Source: JAVBLW01 sp031553215 (lineage in GTDB: Bacteria > Bacillota_I > Bacilli_A > Acholeplasmatales > Anaeroplasmataceae). Taken from it: DNA of 64,000 nt. Location: the NCBI GenBank assembly GCA_031553215.1, contig JAVBLW010000003.1, forward strand, positions 124,001 to 188,000. Direction: 5' to 3'. Both the position numbers and the translations under genes were made by a program. The first letter of the stretch is position 1. Every line of letters starts with the position of its first letter. This document shows positions 9,231 through 18,423 of this stretch, one piece after another. The notes beneath the pieces were generated by a model. The model was not told where the DNA came from. It searched no databases and worked only from the letters and a program-made list of their open reading frames with translations.

Positions 9231-10067
9231 TTATTTTAATTCCGCTGTTTTGATATGATCCATATCATCAAATTCTTGATTTTCACCACACATACCCCAG
9301 ATAAATGTATAGTTATGTGTTGCAGAAGCACTATGAATTGACCATGAAGGTGAAATAATTGCTTGTTCAGGAGCTGTAACTATATGTCTAGTTTCTTCTT
9401 TAGTTCCCATTAAATGGAATACTCTTTCAGTTTCAGGGAAATCAAAGTAGAAATATACTTCCATTCTTCTTTCATGTGTATGACAAGGCATTGTATTCCA
9501 GCAGTTACCTGGAGCAAGTTCAGTCATTCCCATTGTTAATTGACAAGATTTACATACTGCAGGGTGAACATATTGATTAATAACACGTTTGTTCATATGT
9601 TCTTGATCTCCCATTGGGCGTTTATTTGCTTTAGTATATTCGATATAAACAGTTGGATAAGTCATATGTGCAGGGCTACTATTAACATAGAATTTTGCAG
9701 GATTTTTAGAATCAACAGATTCAAAAACTACTTCTTTTGTACCCATACCAATATACATACCATCTTTTGGTAAAATAGTATATTCTTTACCATCTAAAGT
9801 AACTTTTCCTTCTCCACCTACGTTAATGAAACCTAATTCTCTTCTTTGTAAGAAATAATCCGCAGCTAATTCTTTAGAAGTTTCTAATACAAGTTTTTTT
9901 CTTACTGGCATAACTCCACCAGCAATAATTCTATCTTGATGAGAATATGTAAATAATATTTCATCAGCTTGGAACACTTGTTCAATTAAGTAATGTCCTC
10001 TTAATTCTTCAGTTGTATAATACATTGAATCACTTGGGTGATTGGCATATCTAATATCTAATTTCAT
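9231..10067 (-). CDS. kduI: 5-dehydro-4-deoxy-D-glucuronate isomerase
   Basis: KduI converts 5-keto-4-deoxyuronate, released from pectin or glycosaminoglycan oligosaccharides, to 2,5-diketo-3-deoxygluconate. The 278-residue length matches the family. Zinc-ligand residues are seen in PCHTHERRMEVYFYFDF (two His, one Glu) and in the C-terminal SIHSASATHNYTFIWGM. The start has AGGAGG upstream. A promoter lies at 10097-10125. No KduD dehydrogenase is in the window; the neighbouring aldo/keto reductase might fill that place, which is speculation. Confidence 0.93.
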   Translation of the reverse strand: MKLDIRYANHPSDSMYYTTEELRGHYLIEQVFQADEILFTYSHQDRIIAGGVMPVRKKLVLETSKELAADYFLQRRELGFINVGGEGKVTLDGKEYTILPKDGMYIGMGTKEVVFESVDSKNPAKFYVNSSPAHMTYPTVYIEYTKANKRPMGDQEHMNKRVINQYVHPAVCKSCQLTMGMTELAPGNCWNTMPCHTHERRMEVYFYFDFPETERVFHLMGTKEETRHIVTAPEQAIISPSWSIHSASATHNYTFIWGMCGENQEFDDMDHIKTAELK

Positions 10068-10096
10068 TTTAATTTCCTCCTATATGCGTTATTTTC

Positions 10097-10125
10097 ATTA
10101 TATCATATTAATCATAAAAAGTTAA
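10097..10125 (-). promoter_or_regulatory. Promoter of kduI
   Basis: On the minus strand TTAACT (10120-10125) is followed after 17 bases by TATAAT (10097-10102), just upstream of the kduI ribosome site. Confidence 0.6.
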
Positions 10126-10126
10126 T

Positions 10127-10149
10127 AAAAAGACTCAAAGAGTCTTTTT
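10127..10149. terminator. Terminator after phosphoketolase
   Basis: AAAAAGACTC and GAGTCTTTTT form a 10-bp stem with a 3-base loop. It ends the minus-strand phosphoketolase transcript and is symmetrical enough to act in both directions. Confidence 0.75.
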
Positions 10150-10153
10150 AAGT

Positions 10154-12511
10154 TTAGTTATTCTTCCATTTCCAATTTCTAATTTCAGGCATATCAATAC
10201 CATAATCAGAGATATAGTGTTTATGATAAACTAATTTATCACGCATTTTTTGTAATAAATATGATCCTTTATTTCCTAAATTAGGAAGACTGGTTATGAT
10301 TCCTTCTACTAAATGAAATCTATCAATATGATTTTGCACTCTCATATCAAAAGGAGTAGTTATAGTTCCTTCTTCTTGATAGCCAAATACCTTCAAATTA
10401 CGATTATTTCTTTCGTATGTAAGCTCATGAATTAAGGTAGGATATCCATGGAAGGCAAATACAATTGGTTTATTAGTAGTGAATAATGAATCGTAATCTG
10501 TGTCAGATAATCCATGAGGATGTTTAGATTTAGGCTCTAGTTTGAATAAATCTACTACATTTATAAAACGAACTTTTATCTCGGGCATTTCTTCTCTTAG
10601 AATACTTACAGCCGCAATTGCTTCCATAGTAGGAGTTTCTCCAGCACATGCTAATATTACATCTGGTTCAGAATTTTGATCATTTGATACAAAGTCCCAT
10701 CTACTTATACCTTGTGTACAGTGAATAACAGCTTGTTCCATCGTTAACCATTGAGGTCTTGGATGTTTTGAAGTTACTAAGACATTTACATAGTTTTTAC
10801 TCTTTATACAGTGATCAAAACATGATAATAAACAGTTTGCATCAGGTGGTAAATATATTCTTACAACATCTTGTTTTTTGTTTGCAATATGATCTAGGAA
10901 TCCAGGATCTTGATGAGTATACCCATTATGATCTTGTTGCCATACATTTGAAGAAAGTATTAGATTTAATGATGCAATTTTTTGTCTCCACGGCAATTCA
11001 TTTGATACTTTTAACCACTTAGCATGTTGTGCTGCCATTGAGTCAATAATACGAATAAAGGCTTCATAGCTTGCAAAGAAACCATGCCTTCCAGTTAATA
11101 AATAACCTTCAAGCCAACCTTCACATAAGTGCTCAGAAAGCATTGAATCCATTACTCTACCATCATCTGCTAAGAATTCATCATTATCGTACTTCTCACC
11201 AGTAAATACGCGATTTGTTACTTCAAATACTTTATTTAATCTATTTGATAAAGTTTCATCAGGCCCAAATACTCTAAAATTTCGATTCTCTTCATTTAAT
11301 TTTAAAACATCTCTAACATAAGAACCAAGTACGCTCATATCAGAACCATCTATTTCACCAGGATTTTTAATGTCTAAAGCATATTTTTTAAAATTGGGCA
11401 ATCTTAATTCTTGAAGAAGTAACCCTCCATTAGCATGTGGGTTGGCACTTATTCTTTGTTTCTTCTTTGGACAAATAGTTTTTATTTCACTATTTAGAAC
11501 ACCATTTTCATCGAATAGTTCTTCTGGCTTATAACTTAATAGCCAATATTTTAATAATTCTAAATGTTCAGGTTTTTCCATCGTTATCGGAACTTGATGC
11601 GCTCTAAAAGTATTTTCAATTTGTTTTCCATCAACATTCTTAGGACCAGTCCATCCCTTTGGAGTTCTTAATATAATCATTGGCCAAAAAGCCCTCTTGG
11701 TAACATTATTATTTCTAGCTTGATTTTGAATATCTTTTATTTCCTCAATACATTTATCCATTGCTTCTGCCATTATAATGTGCATTTTTATTGGATCATC
11801 TCCAGAAACAAAGTATGGTTTCCAACCACATCCATGGAAAAATGAAGTTATTTCATCATCAGAAATCCTTGAAAAAATGGTAGGATTGGCAATCTTATAG
11901 CCATTTAAATGAAGAATCGGTAAAACAGCACCATCATGTTTAGCATTTAAAAATTTATTTGAATGCCATGATGTCGCAAGTGGTCCAGTTTCAGCTTCTC
12001 CATCTCCAACTATGCAAGTAGTTATTAAATCTGGATTATCAAATACCGAACCAAAGGCATGAGATAACGAATAACCTAATTCTCCACCTTCATTAATTGA
12101 ACCAGGCGTTTCAGGGGCAACGTGACTTGATATTCCACCAGGGAATGAAAACTGTTTACATAATTTTGTCATCCCCTCAATATCTTGACTAATATTTGGA
12201 TAAACCTCACTATACGTTCCTTCTAAATATGAATTAGCAACAAAGAAATTTCCGCCATGTCCTGGTCCAGAAATTAATAGCATATTCAAATTATATTTAT
12301 TTATTACGCGATTTAAGTGAGTATATACAAAATTTTGACCTGGAACTGTACCCCAATGACCAACTATTTTCTTTTTTATATGCTCAACCTTTAACTCTTC
12401 TCTCAATAAAGGATTATCTAATAAATATAATTGTGCAGCAGAAAGATAATTAGCCGCCCTAAAATATTTATCTAATTTTTCCAAATATTCTTTACTTAAA
12501 AAGTTTTCCAT
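10154..12511 (-). CDS. xfp: Phosphoketolase (xylulose-5-phosphate / fructose-6-phosphate)
   Basis: The 785-residue enzyme splits xylulose-5-phosphate, and often fructose-6-phosphate, with phosphate to acetyl-phosphate plus glyceraldehyde-3-phosphate or erythrose-4-phosphate. It is thiamine-diphosphate dependent; the cofactor motif GDGEAETGPLATSWHSNKF (about 165-185) and the family segments SGPGHGG and QDHNGYTHQDPGF are intact. Length is typical. The start has AGGAGG upstream. With kdg and eda genes nearby it suggests acetyl-phosphate (ATP) generation from pentoses and uronates. Which sugar phosphate is preferred cannot be told. Confidence 0.95.
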   Translation of the reverse strand: MENFLSKEYLEKLDKYFRAANYLSAAQLYLLDNPLLREELKVEHIKKKIVGHWGTVPGQNFVYTHLNRVINKYNLNMLLISGPGHGGNFFVANSYLEGTYSEVYPNISQDIEGMTKLCKQFSFPGGISSHVAPETPGSINEGGELGYSLSHAFGSVFDNPDLITTCIVGDGEAETGPLATSWHSNKFLNAKHDGAVLPILHLNGYKIANPTIFSRISDDEITSFFHGCGWKPYFVSGDDPIKMHIIMAEAMDKCIEEIKDIQNQARNNNVTKRAFWPMIILRTPKGWTGPKNVDGKQIENTFRAHQVPITMEKPEHLELLKYWLLSYKPEELFDENGVLNSEIKTICPKKKQRISANPHANGGLLLQELRLPNFKKYALDIKNPGEIDGSDMSVLGSYVRDVLKLNEENRNFRVFGPDETLSNRLNKVFEVTNRVFTGEKYDNDEFLADDGRVMDSMLSEHLCEGWLEGYLLTGRHGFFASYEAFIRIIDSMAAQHAKWLKVSNELPWRQKIASLNLILSSNVWQQDHNGYTHQDPGFLDHIANKKQDVVRIYLPPDANCLLSCFDHCIKSKNYVNVLVTSKHPRPQWLTMEQAVIHCTQGISRWDFVSNDQNSEPDVILACAGETPTMEAIAAVSILREEMPEIKVRFINVVDLFKLEPKSKHPHGLSDTDYDSLFTTNKPIVFAFHGYPTLIHELTYERNNRNLKVFGYQEEGTITTPFDMRVQNHIDRFHLVEGIITSLPNLGNKGSYLLQKMRDKLVYHKHYISDYGIDMPEIRNWKWKNN

Positions 12512-12574
12512 TTTAAAACCTCCTGATAATTACAATATACTTATATTATACGCTTTTAATGCGTTTTATTATAG

Positions 12575-12605
12575 TAAAAAGAACTTTATTCTTCATAAAG
12601 TTCTA
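12575..12605 (-). terminator. Terminator of the 12586-13344 membrane protein gene
   Basis: GAACTTTAT and ATAAAGTTC pair around a 5-base loop; on the minus strand a T-run follows. The hairpin overlaps the last codons of the gene. Confidence 0.6.
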
Positions 12606-13344
12606 ATACATCATCTAAATCATTTATTTTTTTTTCATTAAGGATAATTTCTTTATCTATCAATACAAAAGTATCCTCAAATATAGTATCATGTTTGAAT
12701 TTACTAGTTATAAGAGCTACTATACAAGTCAATGTAGAGCCAGAGAAAGCTAGAATTAAATCTTTCATTGTATCTCTTAGTGCCGCTTGCCCAATTAATG
12801 GTTCACCTGCATTGAAAGTACCACTACTATATAAATAATGCTGCATGTTTGTACCGATTAATGAATCCATAATAAATTCTGCAATTTCCCAAACAACTCC
12901 CATTCCCAATGTAAAGCAAATTCCTGACACTACCACAAAGAATTTTGGTAAGCTAACTTTTGGTGAATGATATTTACAAATTGTATTTATAACAACAATC
13001 CATAGTATAGTCAACAACACACCAGTTGAGAAATGAAGCATTGAATCCCACCAAGTAAACATTCCAAAGAAATCGTACATTTCTCCACATAAAAGGGCAG
13101 CAATTAAAGCTATCTGATATGGGATCTCAAACTTCAATGGGACTACAACATGATAAACCTTAAATAAAATCAACGGTATACATAGAGCAACTATTAAGAT
13201 TGCACCTTGCATCATATTGAACCAATAGCTATTACATTGATTATTATTTTTCAACTCGATTATTTTAAAAACACAGTAAAGCATTGATAAAAATACCCAA
13301 GACATTATAAATATGGTTGTTTTTGTCATCTTATATTTTTTCAT
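12586..13344 (-). CDS. Polytopic membrane protein, possibly DUF2238/YjdF-like
   Basis: The protein (252 residues from the ATG at 13344) has about six hydrophobic segments. Conserved-looking intramembrane motifs are FTWWDSMLHFSTG and GVVWEIAEFIMD, which resemble the acidic and histidine signatures of the YjdF/DUF2238 membrane family. I chose 13344 because AGGGTG lies 6 bases upstream; longer in-frame starts overlap that ribosome site. A TATAAT at about 13362-13367 suggests a very short leader. Function is unknown; the gene is alone between phosphoketolase and the kdg operon. Confidence 0.6.
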   Translation of the reverse strand: MKKYKMTKTTIFIMSWVFLSMLYCVFKIIELKNNNQCNSYWFNMMQGAILIVALCIPLILFKVYHVVVPLKFEIPYQIALIAALLCGEMYDFFGMFTWWDSMLHFSTGVLLTILWIVVINTICKYHSPKVSLPKFFVVVSGICFTLGMGVVWEIAEFIMDSLIGTNMQHYLYSSGTFNAGEPLIGQAALRDTMKDLILAFSGSTLTCIVALITSKFKHDTIFEDTFVLIDKEIILNEKKINDLDDVLELYEE

Positions 13345-13434
13345 ATGCATCACCCTATATACATTATACAATAAATTATGCCATAAAGTAATGATATGTG
13401 ATTATTTTCTACAATTTCACACAATTGAAAAAAA

Positions 13435-13456
13435 AAGAAGAGTGCAAACTCTTCTT
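13435..13456 (-). terminator. Terminator of the eda-kdgK operon
   Basis: AAGAAGAGT and ACTCTTCTT form a 9-bp stem with a GCAA loop, followed on the minus strand by a long T-run. Confidence 0.8.
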
Positions 13457-13462
13457 AAATAA

Positions 13463-14485
13463 TTATCTTTGAACGCGTCCGTTAGCAGCTCCACCAGCTA
13501 AAGCTTCAACTTCATCAGCAGATACTAAGTTGAAATCTCCAGGAATAGTGTGTTTTAAAGCAGATGCAGCAACAGCAAATTCTAAAGCTTCTCCTTGGTT
13601 AGGTTTAGTTAATAAACCATGGATAATTCCTCCTGAGAATGAATCTCCACCACCAACACGGTCAATGATTGGATTGATATCATAACGTTTAGAAACATAG
13701 AATTCAGTTCCGTTATAAATCATAGCTTTCCATCCATTGTGAGTAGCTGAGAATGATTCACGTAATGTTGAAACAACATATTTGAATCCAAATTCTTTTG
13801 CCATTTGTTCGAAAATACCTTTGTATCCTTCTGCATTAGTTTCTCCACCTTCAACGTCAGCTTCAGGTTTGAATCCTAAACATAATTCAGCATCTTCTTC
13901 ATTTCCGATACATACGTCAACATATTGCATTAATGGTTTCATTACAGAAATAGCTTTTTGGCTAGTCCATAATTTTTTACGGAAGTTTAAGTCAACTGAT
14001 ACAGTTACACCATGTTTTTTAGCAGCGATACAAGCTAATTTAGTTAATTCAGCAGCTTCATCAGAAATAGCTGGAGTAATTCCTGACCAGTGGAACCAAG
14101 AAGCACCTTCCATAATTTTATCAAAATCGAAATCTTTAGCAGTAGCTAAAGCGATAGCTGAATCAGCACGGTCATAGATTACTTTAGAAGCTCTCATAGA
14201 AGCCCCTGTTTCTAAGTAATAAATACCAACTCTATCTCCACCACGAGCGATAAAATCAGATTTAACTCCATAACGAGTTAATGCATTAACTGCAGATTGT
14301 CCTATTTCATGCTTAGGTAATTTAGAAACGAAATATGCTTCGTGTCCATAATTTGCTAAAGATACAGCAACGTTAGCTTCTCCTCCACCATAAACAACAT
14401 CAAATTCTTGTGATTGAACAAATCTAGTATTTCCTGGAGTTGATAATCTTAACATTATTTCTCCCATTGTAACAACTTTTGCCAT
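13463..14485 (-). CDS. kdgK: 2-keto-3-deoxygluconate kinase (PfkB family), copy 1
   Basis: This 340-residue PfkB-type sugar kinase carries the N-terminal motif YGGGEANVAVSLANYGHEAY and the C-terminal catalytic motif DRVGGGDSFSGGIIHGL with the base Asp. KDG kinases make KDPG, the substrate of the aldolase encoded upstream in the same operon. Codon choice differs from its neighbours, with many GCT/GCA and few rare codons, suggesting high expression. A second kinase of the same type lies two genes upstream; the two share the same motifs but differ in most positions, so they are paralogues rather than a recent duplicate. Confidence 0.88.
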   Translation of the reverse strand: MAKVVTMGEIMLRLSTPGNTRFVQSQEFDVVYGGGEANVAVSLANYGHEAYFVSKLPKHEIGQSAVNALTRYGVKSDFIARGGDRVGIYYLETGASMRASKVIYDRADSAIALATAKDFDFDKIMEGASWFHWSGITPAISDEAAELTKLACIAAKKHGVTVSVDLNFRKKLWTSQKAISVMKPLMQYVDVCIGNEEDAELCLGFKPEADVEGGETNAEGYKGIFEQMAKEFGFKYVVSTLRESFSATHNGWKAMIYNGTEFYVSKRYDINPIIDRVGGGDSFSGGIIHGLLTKPNQGEALEFAVAASALKHTIPGDFNLVSADEVEALAGGAANGRVQR

Positions 14486-14496
14486 TTTAATTCTCC

Positions 14497-14958
14497 TTAT
14501 TTATTTTCTATTTTTATTTTCATAACTACTTTTTCGACGATATCATCATTAGCTTTACATTTTGCTAAATGAATATCTTCAGGATATACTAAAGCATAAC
14601 CTTCTTCAAGTGTAAAGAATACAGCACCTTCACATGCATATTTAGTTACATCTTTGACATTATCATATGGTGTAGTAACAGTTAGCGTTGGATTAGAAAT
14701 ATCAGTATAACCAATTACTTCTTGTCCCTTTAAAACTATTTGTATATCCATGTAAACATCATGATTTTCAAAGAAACATTCTTCTAAAGGTCTAGCAACA
14801 TAACTATCACGATTTAAAATAACATTATCTCCATCAATTTTATATTTACCTGGCGCTAAAGCTAATACATCATTGTTTGCTAAATAATCAATTGCAGTAT
14901 CTATATTTTTTGCAATTCCCTTATAGCGACCTAAGTCTTTTAATTTACCTACTATCAT
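14497..14958 (-). CDS. YhcH/YjgK/YiaL family protein
   Basis: The 153-residue protein matches the YhcH/YjgK/YiaL (DUF386, EbgC-like) family of small cupin-like proteins found in sugar-acid and sialic acid clusters. Visible family features are the segment YVARPLEECFFENHDVYMDIQ and the VYPEDIHLAKC region with a likely metal-binding His. Its enzymatic role is generally described as anomerase or isomerase-like and is not settled. It sits between the two KDG kinases with gaps of 11 and 4 bases, so it belongs to the uronate operon. Confidence 0.82.
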   Translation of the reverse strand: MIVGKLKDLGRYKGIAKNIDTAIDYLANNDVLALAPGKYKIDGDNVILNRDSYVARPLEECFFENHDVYMDIQIVLKGQEVIGYTDISNPTLTVTTPYDNVKDVTKYACEGAVFFTLEEGYALVYPEDIHLAKCKANDDIVEKVVMKIKIENK

Positions 14959-14962
14959 ATAA

Positions 14963-15982
14963 TTACCTTTCTACTTCAGCAGATCCTGAAGCCTTCATGA
15001 AGTTTTCAATGTCTTCACAAGATAATACACAAGCATCTCCATACAATGTATGTTTAAGAACACTTGTATTTAAACCATATCTAACAGCATACTCTGGATC
15101 ATTAAAATTAGACAATAAACCATGAATAACACCAGATGCATAAGCATCTCCACCACCAATACGGTCATAAATATTAAAACGTATAGGATTAGTTAATTCA
15201 AATTTATCTTTTGTGTAATAATATCCAGCTAAAGAATTTTCAGTAGCTGAGAATACAACTCTATCTGTACCAAATACATAAGAACATCCATATTTTTCAA
15301 TTAATTTAGGGAACACATTCTTACGTTTTTCATGCATAGGTGCATCTTCTAAACCTTCATCTAATGGAATACCTAAAATAGTATTAGCATCAAAGAAACT
15401 TGCAAATACAACATCTACGTATTCTATCATTTCTCTATATGCAGGAATAGCTTCTTCAATAGTCCATAACTTTGAACGGTAATTAAAGTCAAAACTTACT
15501 TTAACACCATGTTTTTTAGCACACTTTGCAGCTTCAATAGCAAATGTTTTTACTCTTTCATTTAGGGCAAGACTTATTCCACTTACGTGAAACCATGTAG
15601 CTCCTTCAAAAATTTCATCAAGATCAAATTCATCTAATTGAATTCTTGTAATTGCAGAGTGCTTACGATTATAAATAACCTTACTTGGGCGTCCACCAAA
15701 TCCTGTTTCAAGGAAATAAATTCCTAGAGTTGTTGAACCTCTAACGATATAATCTGTATTTACACCATTACTACGTAAATGACTAATCGCACCATCACCT
15801 AATTGATTAGGTGGTAATTTACTCATAAAATATGTTTTATGCCCCATATGAGCTAAAGCAACAGCAACGTTAGCTTCTCCTCCACCATAATTGGCGATAT
15901 ATGAATGAGCCTGATTTATTGTTGTATAATCTGGAGTAGATAATCTTAACATTATTTCTCCAAAAGTAATTATTTTTTCCAT
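14963..15982 (-). CDS. 2-keto-3-deoxygluconate kinase (PfkB family), copy 2
   Basis: The 339-residue PfkB kinase begins MEKIITFGEIMLRLSTP, nearly the same as copy 1, and has YGGGEANVAVALAHMGH and DRIGGGDAYASGVIHGL with the catalytic Asp. I chose the ATG at 15982 because GGAGG is 4 bases upstream; the longer frame to 16030 would overlap the eda end. Divergence from copy 1 in the sugar-facing middle part suggests a different or broader substrate, for example another 2-keto-3-deoxy acid. That is inference. Confidence 0.8.
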   Translation of the reverse strand: MEKIITFGEIMLRLSTPDYTTINQAHSYIANYGGGEANVAVALAHMGHKTYFMSKLPPNQLGDGAISHLRSNGVNTDYIVRGSTTLGIYFLETGFGGRPSKVIYNRKHSAITRIQLDEFDLDEIFEGATWFHVSGISLALNERVKTFAIEAAKCAKKHGVKVSFDFNYRSKLWTIEEAIPAYREMIEYVDVVFASFFDANTILGIPLDEGLEDAPMHEKRKNVFPKLIEKYGCSYVFGTDRVVFSATENSLAGYYYTKDKFELTNPIRFNIYDRIGGGDAYASGVIHGLLSNFNDPEYAVRYGLNTSVLKHTLYGDACVLSCEDIENFMKASGSAEVER

Positions 15983-16004
15983 AGGGCCTCCATTAAATAT
16001 GAGA

Positions 16005-16658
16005 TTATTTTTTCTTGTTTGCTCTAGCAACTTTTACAGCTTCAACAAATTGTTTAGCTAATGAAGTTACTTTATCATAATCATCAGTTTTTGCAGGTCC
16101 AGTTAAGTCCCCTCCTGTACCAACTGCGATTACTCCAGCATTAATCCATTCAGCAACATTGTTTAAGTTAACTCCACCAGTAGGCATAATGTTTGCTTGA
16201 GGAAGTGGTCCTTTTACAGCTTTAACATAATCAGGCCCTGGTAAGCTTCCTGGGAATAATTTAACAATGTCACATCCAGCTTCCATAGCACGGATCATTT
16301 CAGTAATTGTCATACATCCTGGCATGTAAGGGATTTGGTATCTATTACATAATTTTGCACTTTCTAAGTCAAAACCAGGTGATACAATATATTCGGCACC
16401 AGCAAGAATAGCAATACGACAAGTTTCACTATCTAGAACTGTACCTGCACCAACGATTAATTCATCGTCACTAAAAGTTTTCTTTAAAGTTTTAATTACA
16501 GAGTCAGCTCCTGGAACAGTAAATGTTACTTCGATTGCAGGAATTCCTCCTTTAATACATGCTGATGAAATTTTTACTGCTTTTTCTTCGTTTTCAGCAC
16601 GAACAACAGCAACAACTCCAACTTCAGCAATTCGATTTAATACATCAAATTTTTTCAT
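16005..16658 (-). CDS. eda: KDPG/KHG aldolase
   Basis: Eda cleaves 2-keto-3-deoxy-6-phosphogluconate to pyruvate and glyceraldehyde-3-phosphate. The 217-residue class I aldolase has the catalytic Glu region VVAVVRAENEEKA, the Schiff-base Lys in CDIVKLFPGS (about residue 137) and the phosphate-binding end MPTGGVNLNN. It is the first gene of the operon eda-kdgK2-yhcH-kdgK1, behind a consensus promoter that overlaps a palindrome. Confidence 0.93.
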   Translation of the reverse strand: MKKFDVLNRIAEVGVVAVVRAENEEKAVKISSACIKGGIPAIEVTFTVPGADSVIKTLKKTFSDDELIVGAGTVLDSETCRIAILAGAEYIVSPGFDLESAKLCNRYQIPYMPGCMTITEMIRAMEAGCDIVKLFPGSLPGPDYVKAVKGPLPQANIMPTGGVNLNNVAEWINAGVIAVGTGGDLTGPAKTDDYDKVTSLAKQFVEAVKVARANKKK

Positions 16659-16696
16659 AAAATAGCCTCTTTCATAAAATATTTTTTATCCAACAT

Positions 16697-16727
16697 ATAT
16701 TATAAAATTATTATAATATTTTGTCAA
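16697..16727 (-). promoter_or_regulatory. Consensus promoter with overlapping palindrome upstream of eda
   Basis: On the minus strand TTGACA (16722-16727), a 17-base spacer and TATAAT (16699-16704) form a perfect vegetative promoter. ATATTATAA (16697-16705) and TTATAATAT (16711-16719) are a perfect inverted repeat that covers the -10 and most of the spacer, as expected for a repressor operator. The regulator gene is not in the window. Confidence 0.75.
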
Positions 16728-16761
16728 TCTGTTAGTGATTTATACTTAATTTTTTTATCAA

Positions 16762-16784
16762 AAAAAGGCTTTCAAAAGCCTTTA
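16762..16784 (-). terminator. Terminator of the ribosomal protein-obg operon
   Basis: AAAGGCTTT and AAAGCCTTT pair around a short loop, with a T-run on the minus strand, directly at the end of obg. Confidence 0.75.
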
Positions 16785-18068
16785 GTCTTTAAATTCAAAT
16801 TCAAAATTGAAGACTCTTACGATATCCCCATCTTTTACTCCAAGTTTTCTTAATTCCTCATCTACTCCAAAAGATCTAAGTTGTCTAGTAAATCTAATAA
16901 TAGATGATTCCTTATTTAAATCAGTCATTTCAACAATACGCTTTAAACCATCTCCACTAACTACATATACACCATCATCATCACGAGTGATTTGATATAT
17001 TTTTGGATCATTTGGTTTAAAAGTATAATCAACAAAATCAACCTTTTCGTCATCTTCAATTAAACTAAAACTTTCAGTCTTTTCCAGTAAATCAGCAATT
17101 TCATATAATAACTGATCTAAATTATCATGATTATGAGCACTAATTGGAATTATTTTTACATCATCAGTAATTTGTGATTTAAATTTTTCTAAATTATCCT
17201 TAGCTTCAGGTAAATCCATCTTGTTTGCTACTACAATTTGTGGGCGCTTGCTTAAATTCATTTTATATTCCTTTAATTCAGCATTTATTATATTATAATC
17301 GCTAAAAGGATCTCTTCCTTCACTACCAGCCATATCAATAACATGAACTATAACTTTACATCTTTCAATGTGACGTAAAAATTGTAATCCAAGTCCTAGC
17401 CCTTGAGAAGCACCTTCAATAATACCTGGTAAATCGGCCATAACAAAGCTTCTTCCATCTTTTACACCAACTACCCCTAAATTAGGTACTAAAGTTGTGA
17501 AATGATAGCTAGCAATTTTTGGTCTTGCTTTAGAAACGGATGAAATAAGTGTAGACTTTCCAACACTTGGGAATCCAACCAATCCGCAGTCAGCTAATAC
17601 TTTTAATTCACATTTTATATATTTTGTTACTCCAGGTTCACCCTTTTCACAGTAATCTGGACATTTAATTGTACCAGTAGCAAAAGACATATTACCTCTA
17701 CCACCACGTCCACCAGCCGCTATAATAGCTGTTTGATTATGCTTTGTGATATCAGCTAATACACTACCATCATCATCATTATAAACAATAGTTCCTACAG
17801 GAACATGTATAAGTGAATCTTCTGCTTGTGCTCCATATTGACCTTTGTTTCTTCCATTTTCACCATTCTTACCTTTAATTACTTTACTATAACGTAAATC
17901 GAGTAATGTTGATAAACCTTCATCTCCAACAAAGACAATATCTCCGCCTTTTCCACCATTACCACCAAATGGTCCACCCATCTCAACTTTTAATTCACGA
18001 CGATATGCAACAATTCCATTACCGCCACGTCCACCATGAACCTCAAGCTTGACTTCATCTACGAACAT
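16782..18068 (-). CDS. obg: GTPase Obg/CgtA
   Basis: Obg is a ribosome-associated GTPase needed for late large-subunit assembly. The 428-residue protein has the glycine-rich Obg fold (1-160, with GPFGGNGGKGGDIVF), the G domain with Walker A GFPSVGKSTL, switch DLPGIIEGAS and specificity motif VANKMDLPE, and the OCT domain at the C-terminus. It follows rplU-prp-rpmA, the usual order in Firmicutes. A terminator at 18094-18117 lies between rpmA and obg, so Obg expression probably depends on read-through. Confidence 0.97.
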   Translation of the reverse strand: MFVDEVKLEVHGGRGGNGIVAYRRELKVEMGGPFGGNGGKGGDIVFVGDEGLSTLLDLRYSKVIKGKNGENGRNKGQYGAQAEDSLIHVPVGTIVYNDDDGSVLADITKHNQTAIIAAGGRGGRGNMSFATGTIKCPDYCEKGEPGVTKYIKCELKVLADCGLVGFPSVGKSTLISSVSKARPKIASYHFTTLVPNLGVVGVKDGRSFVMADLPGIIEGASQGLGLGLQFLRHIERCKVIVHVIDMAGSEGRDPFSDYNIINAELKEYKMNLSKRPQIVVANKMDLPEAKDNLEKFKSQITDDVKIIPISAHNHDNLDQLLYEIADLLEKTESFSLIEDDEKVDFVDYTFKPNDPKIYQITRDDDGVYVVSGDGLKRIVEMTDLNKESSIIRFTRQLRSFGVDEELRKLGVKDGDIVRVFNFEFEFKD

Positions 18069-18085
18069 ATTTCATACTCCTTTCT

Positions 18086-18117
18086 AAAAAAAAGATACCC
18101 TTTATATTTAGGGTATC
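18086..18117 (-). terminator. Terminator between rpmA and obg
   Basis: GATACCCT (18094-18101) and AGGGTATC (18110-18117) form an 8-bp stem followed by eight T on the minus strand. It probably lowers obg expression relative to the ribosomal protein genes. Confidence 0.75.
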
Positions 18118-18125
18118 AATTATAA

Positions 18126-18410
18126 CTATTCACAAGGATAAACAGATACTTGTTTCTTGTCTCGTCCTTTACGTTCGAACTTAACAACACCAGTTACTTT
18201 TGCAAATAAAGTATCGTCTCCACCACGTCCAACATTGTTACCTGGTAAGATTTTAGTTCCTCTTTGGCGATATAAAATTGACCCAGCTGTTGCAAATTGT
18301 CCATCTGCTTTTTTAGCTCCAAGACGTTTACTTTCAGAGTCACGACCATTTCTAGTAGATCCAACTCCTTTTTTAGAAGCGAATAATTGAATATTTAATC
18401 TTAACATCAT
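18126..18410 (-). CDS. rpmA: 50S ribosomal protein L27, with cleavable N-terminal extension
   Basis: L27 reaches the peptidyl-transferase centre with its N-terminus. This 94-residue precursor begins with the Firmicute-type extension MLRLNIQLFASKKG; the family is known to be cut after the F of the xLF motif before AxKKG by Prp protease. The gene for Prp lies directly upstream. The mature body (GSTRNGRDSESKRLG, GQFATAGSI) is typical. Two adjacent ATG codons follow the ribosome site; either could be used. Confidence 0.96.
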   Translation of the reverse strand: MMLRLNIQLFASKKGVGSTRNGRDSESKRLGAKKADGQFATAGSILYRQRGTKILPGNNVGRGGDDTLFAKVTGVVKFERKGRDKKQVSVYPCE

Positions 18411-18423
18411 TGTAAGGCACCTC

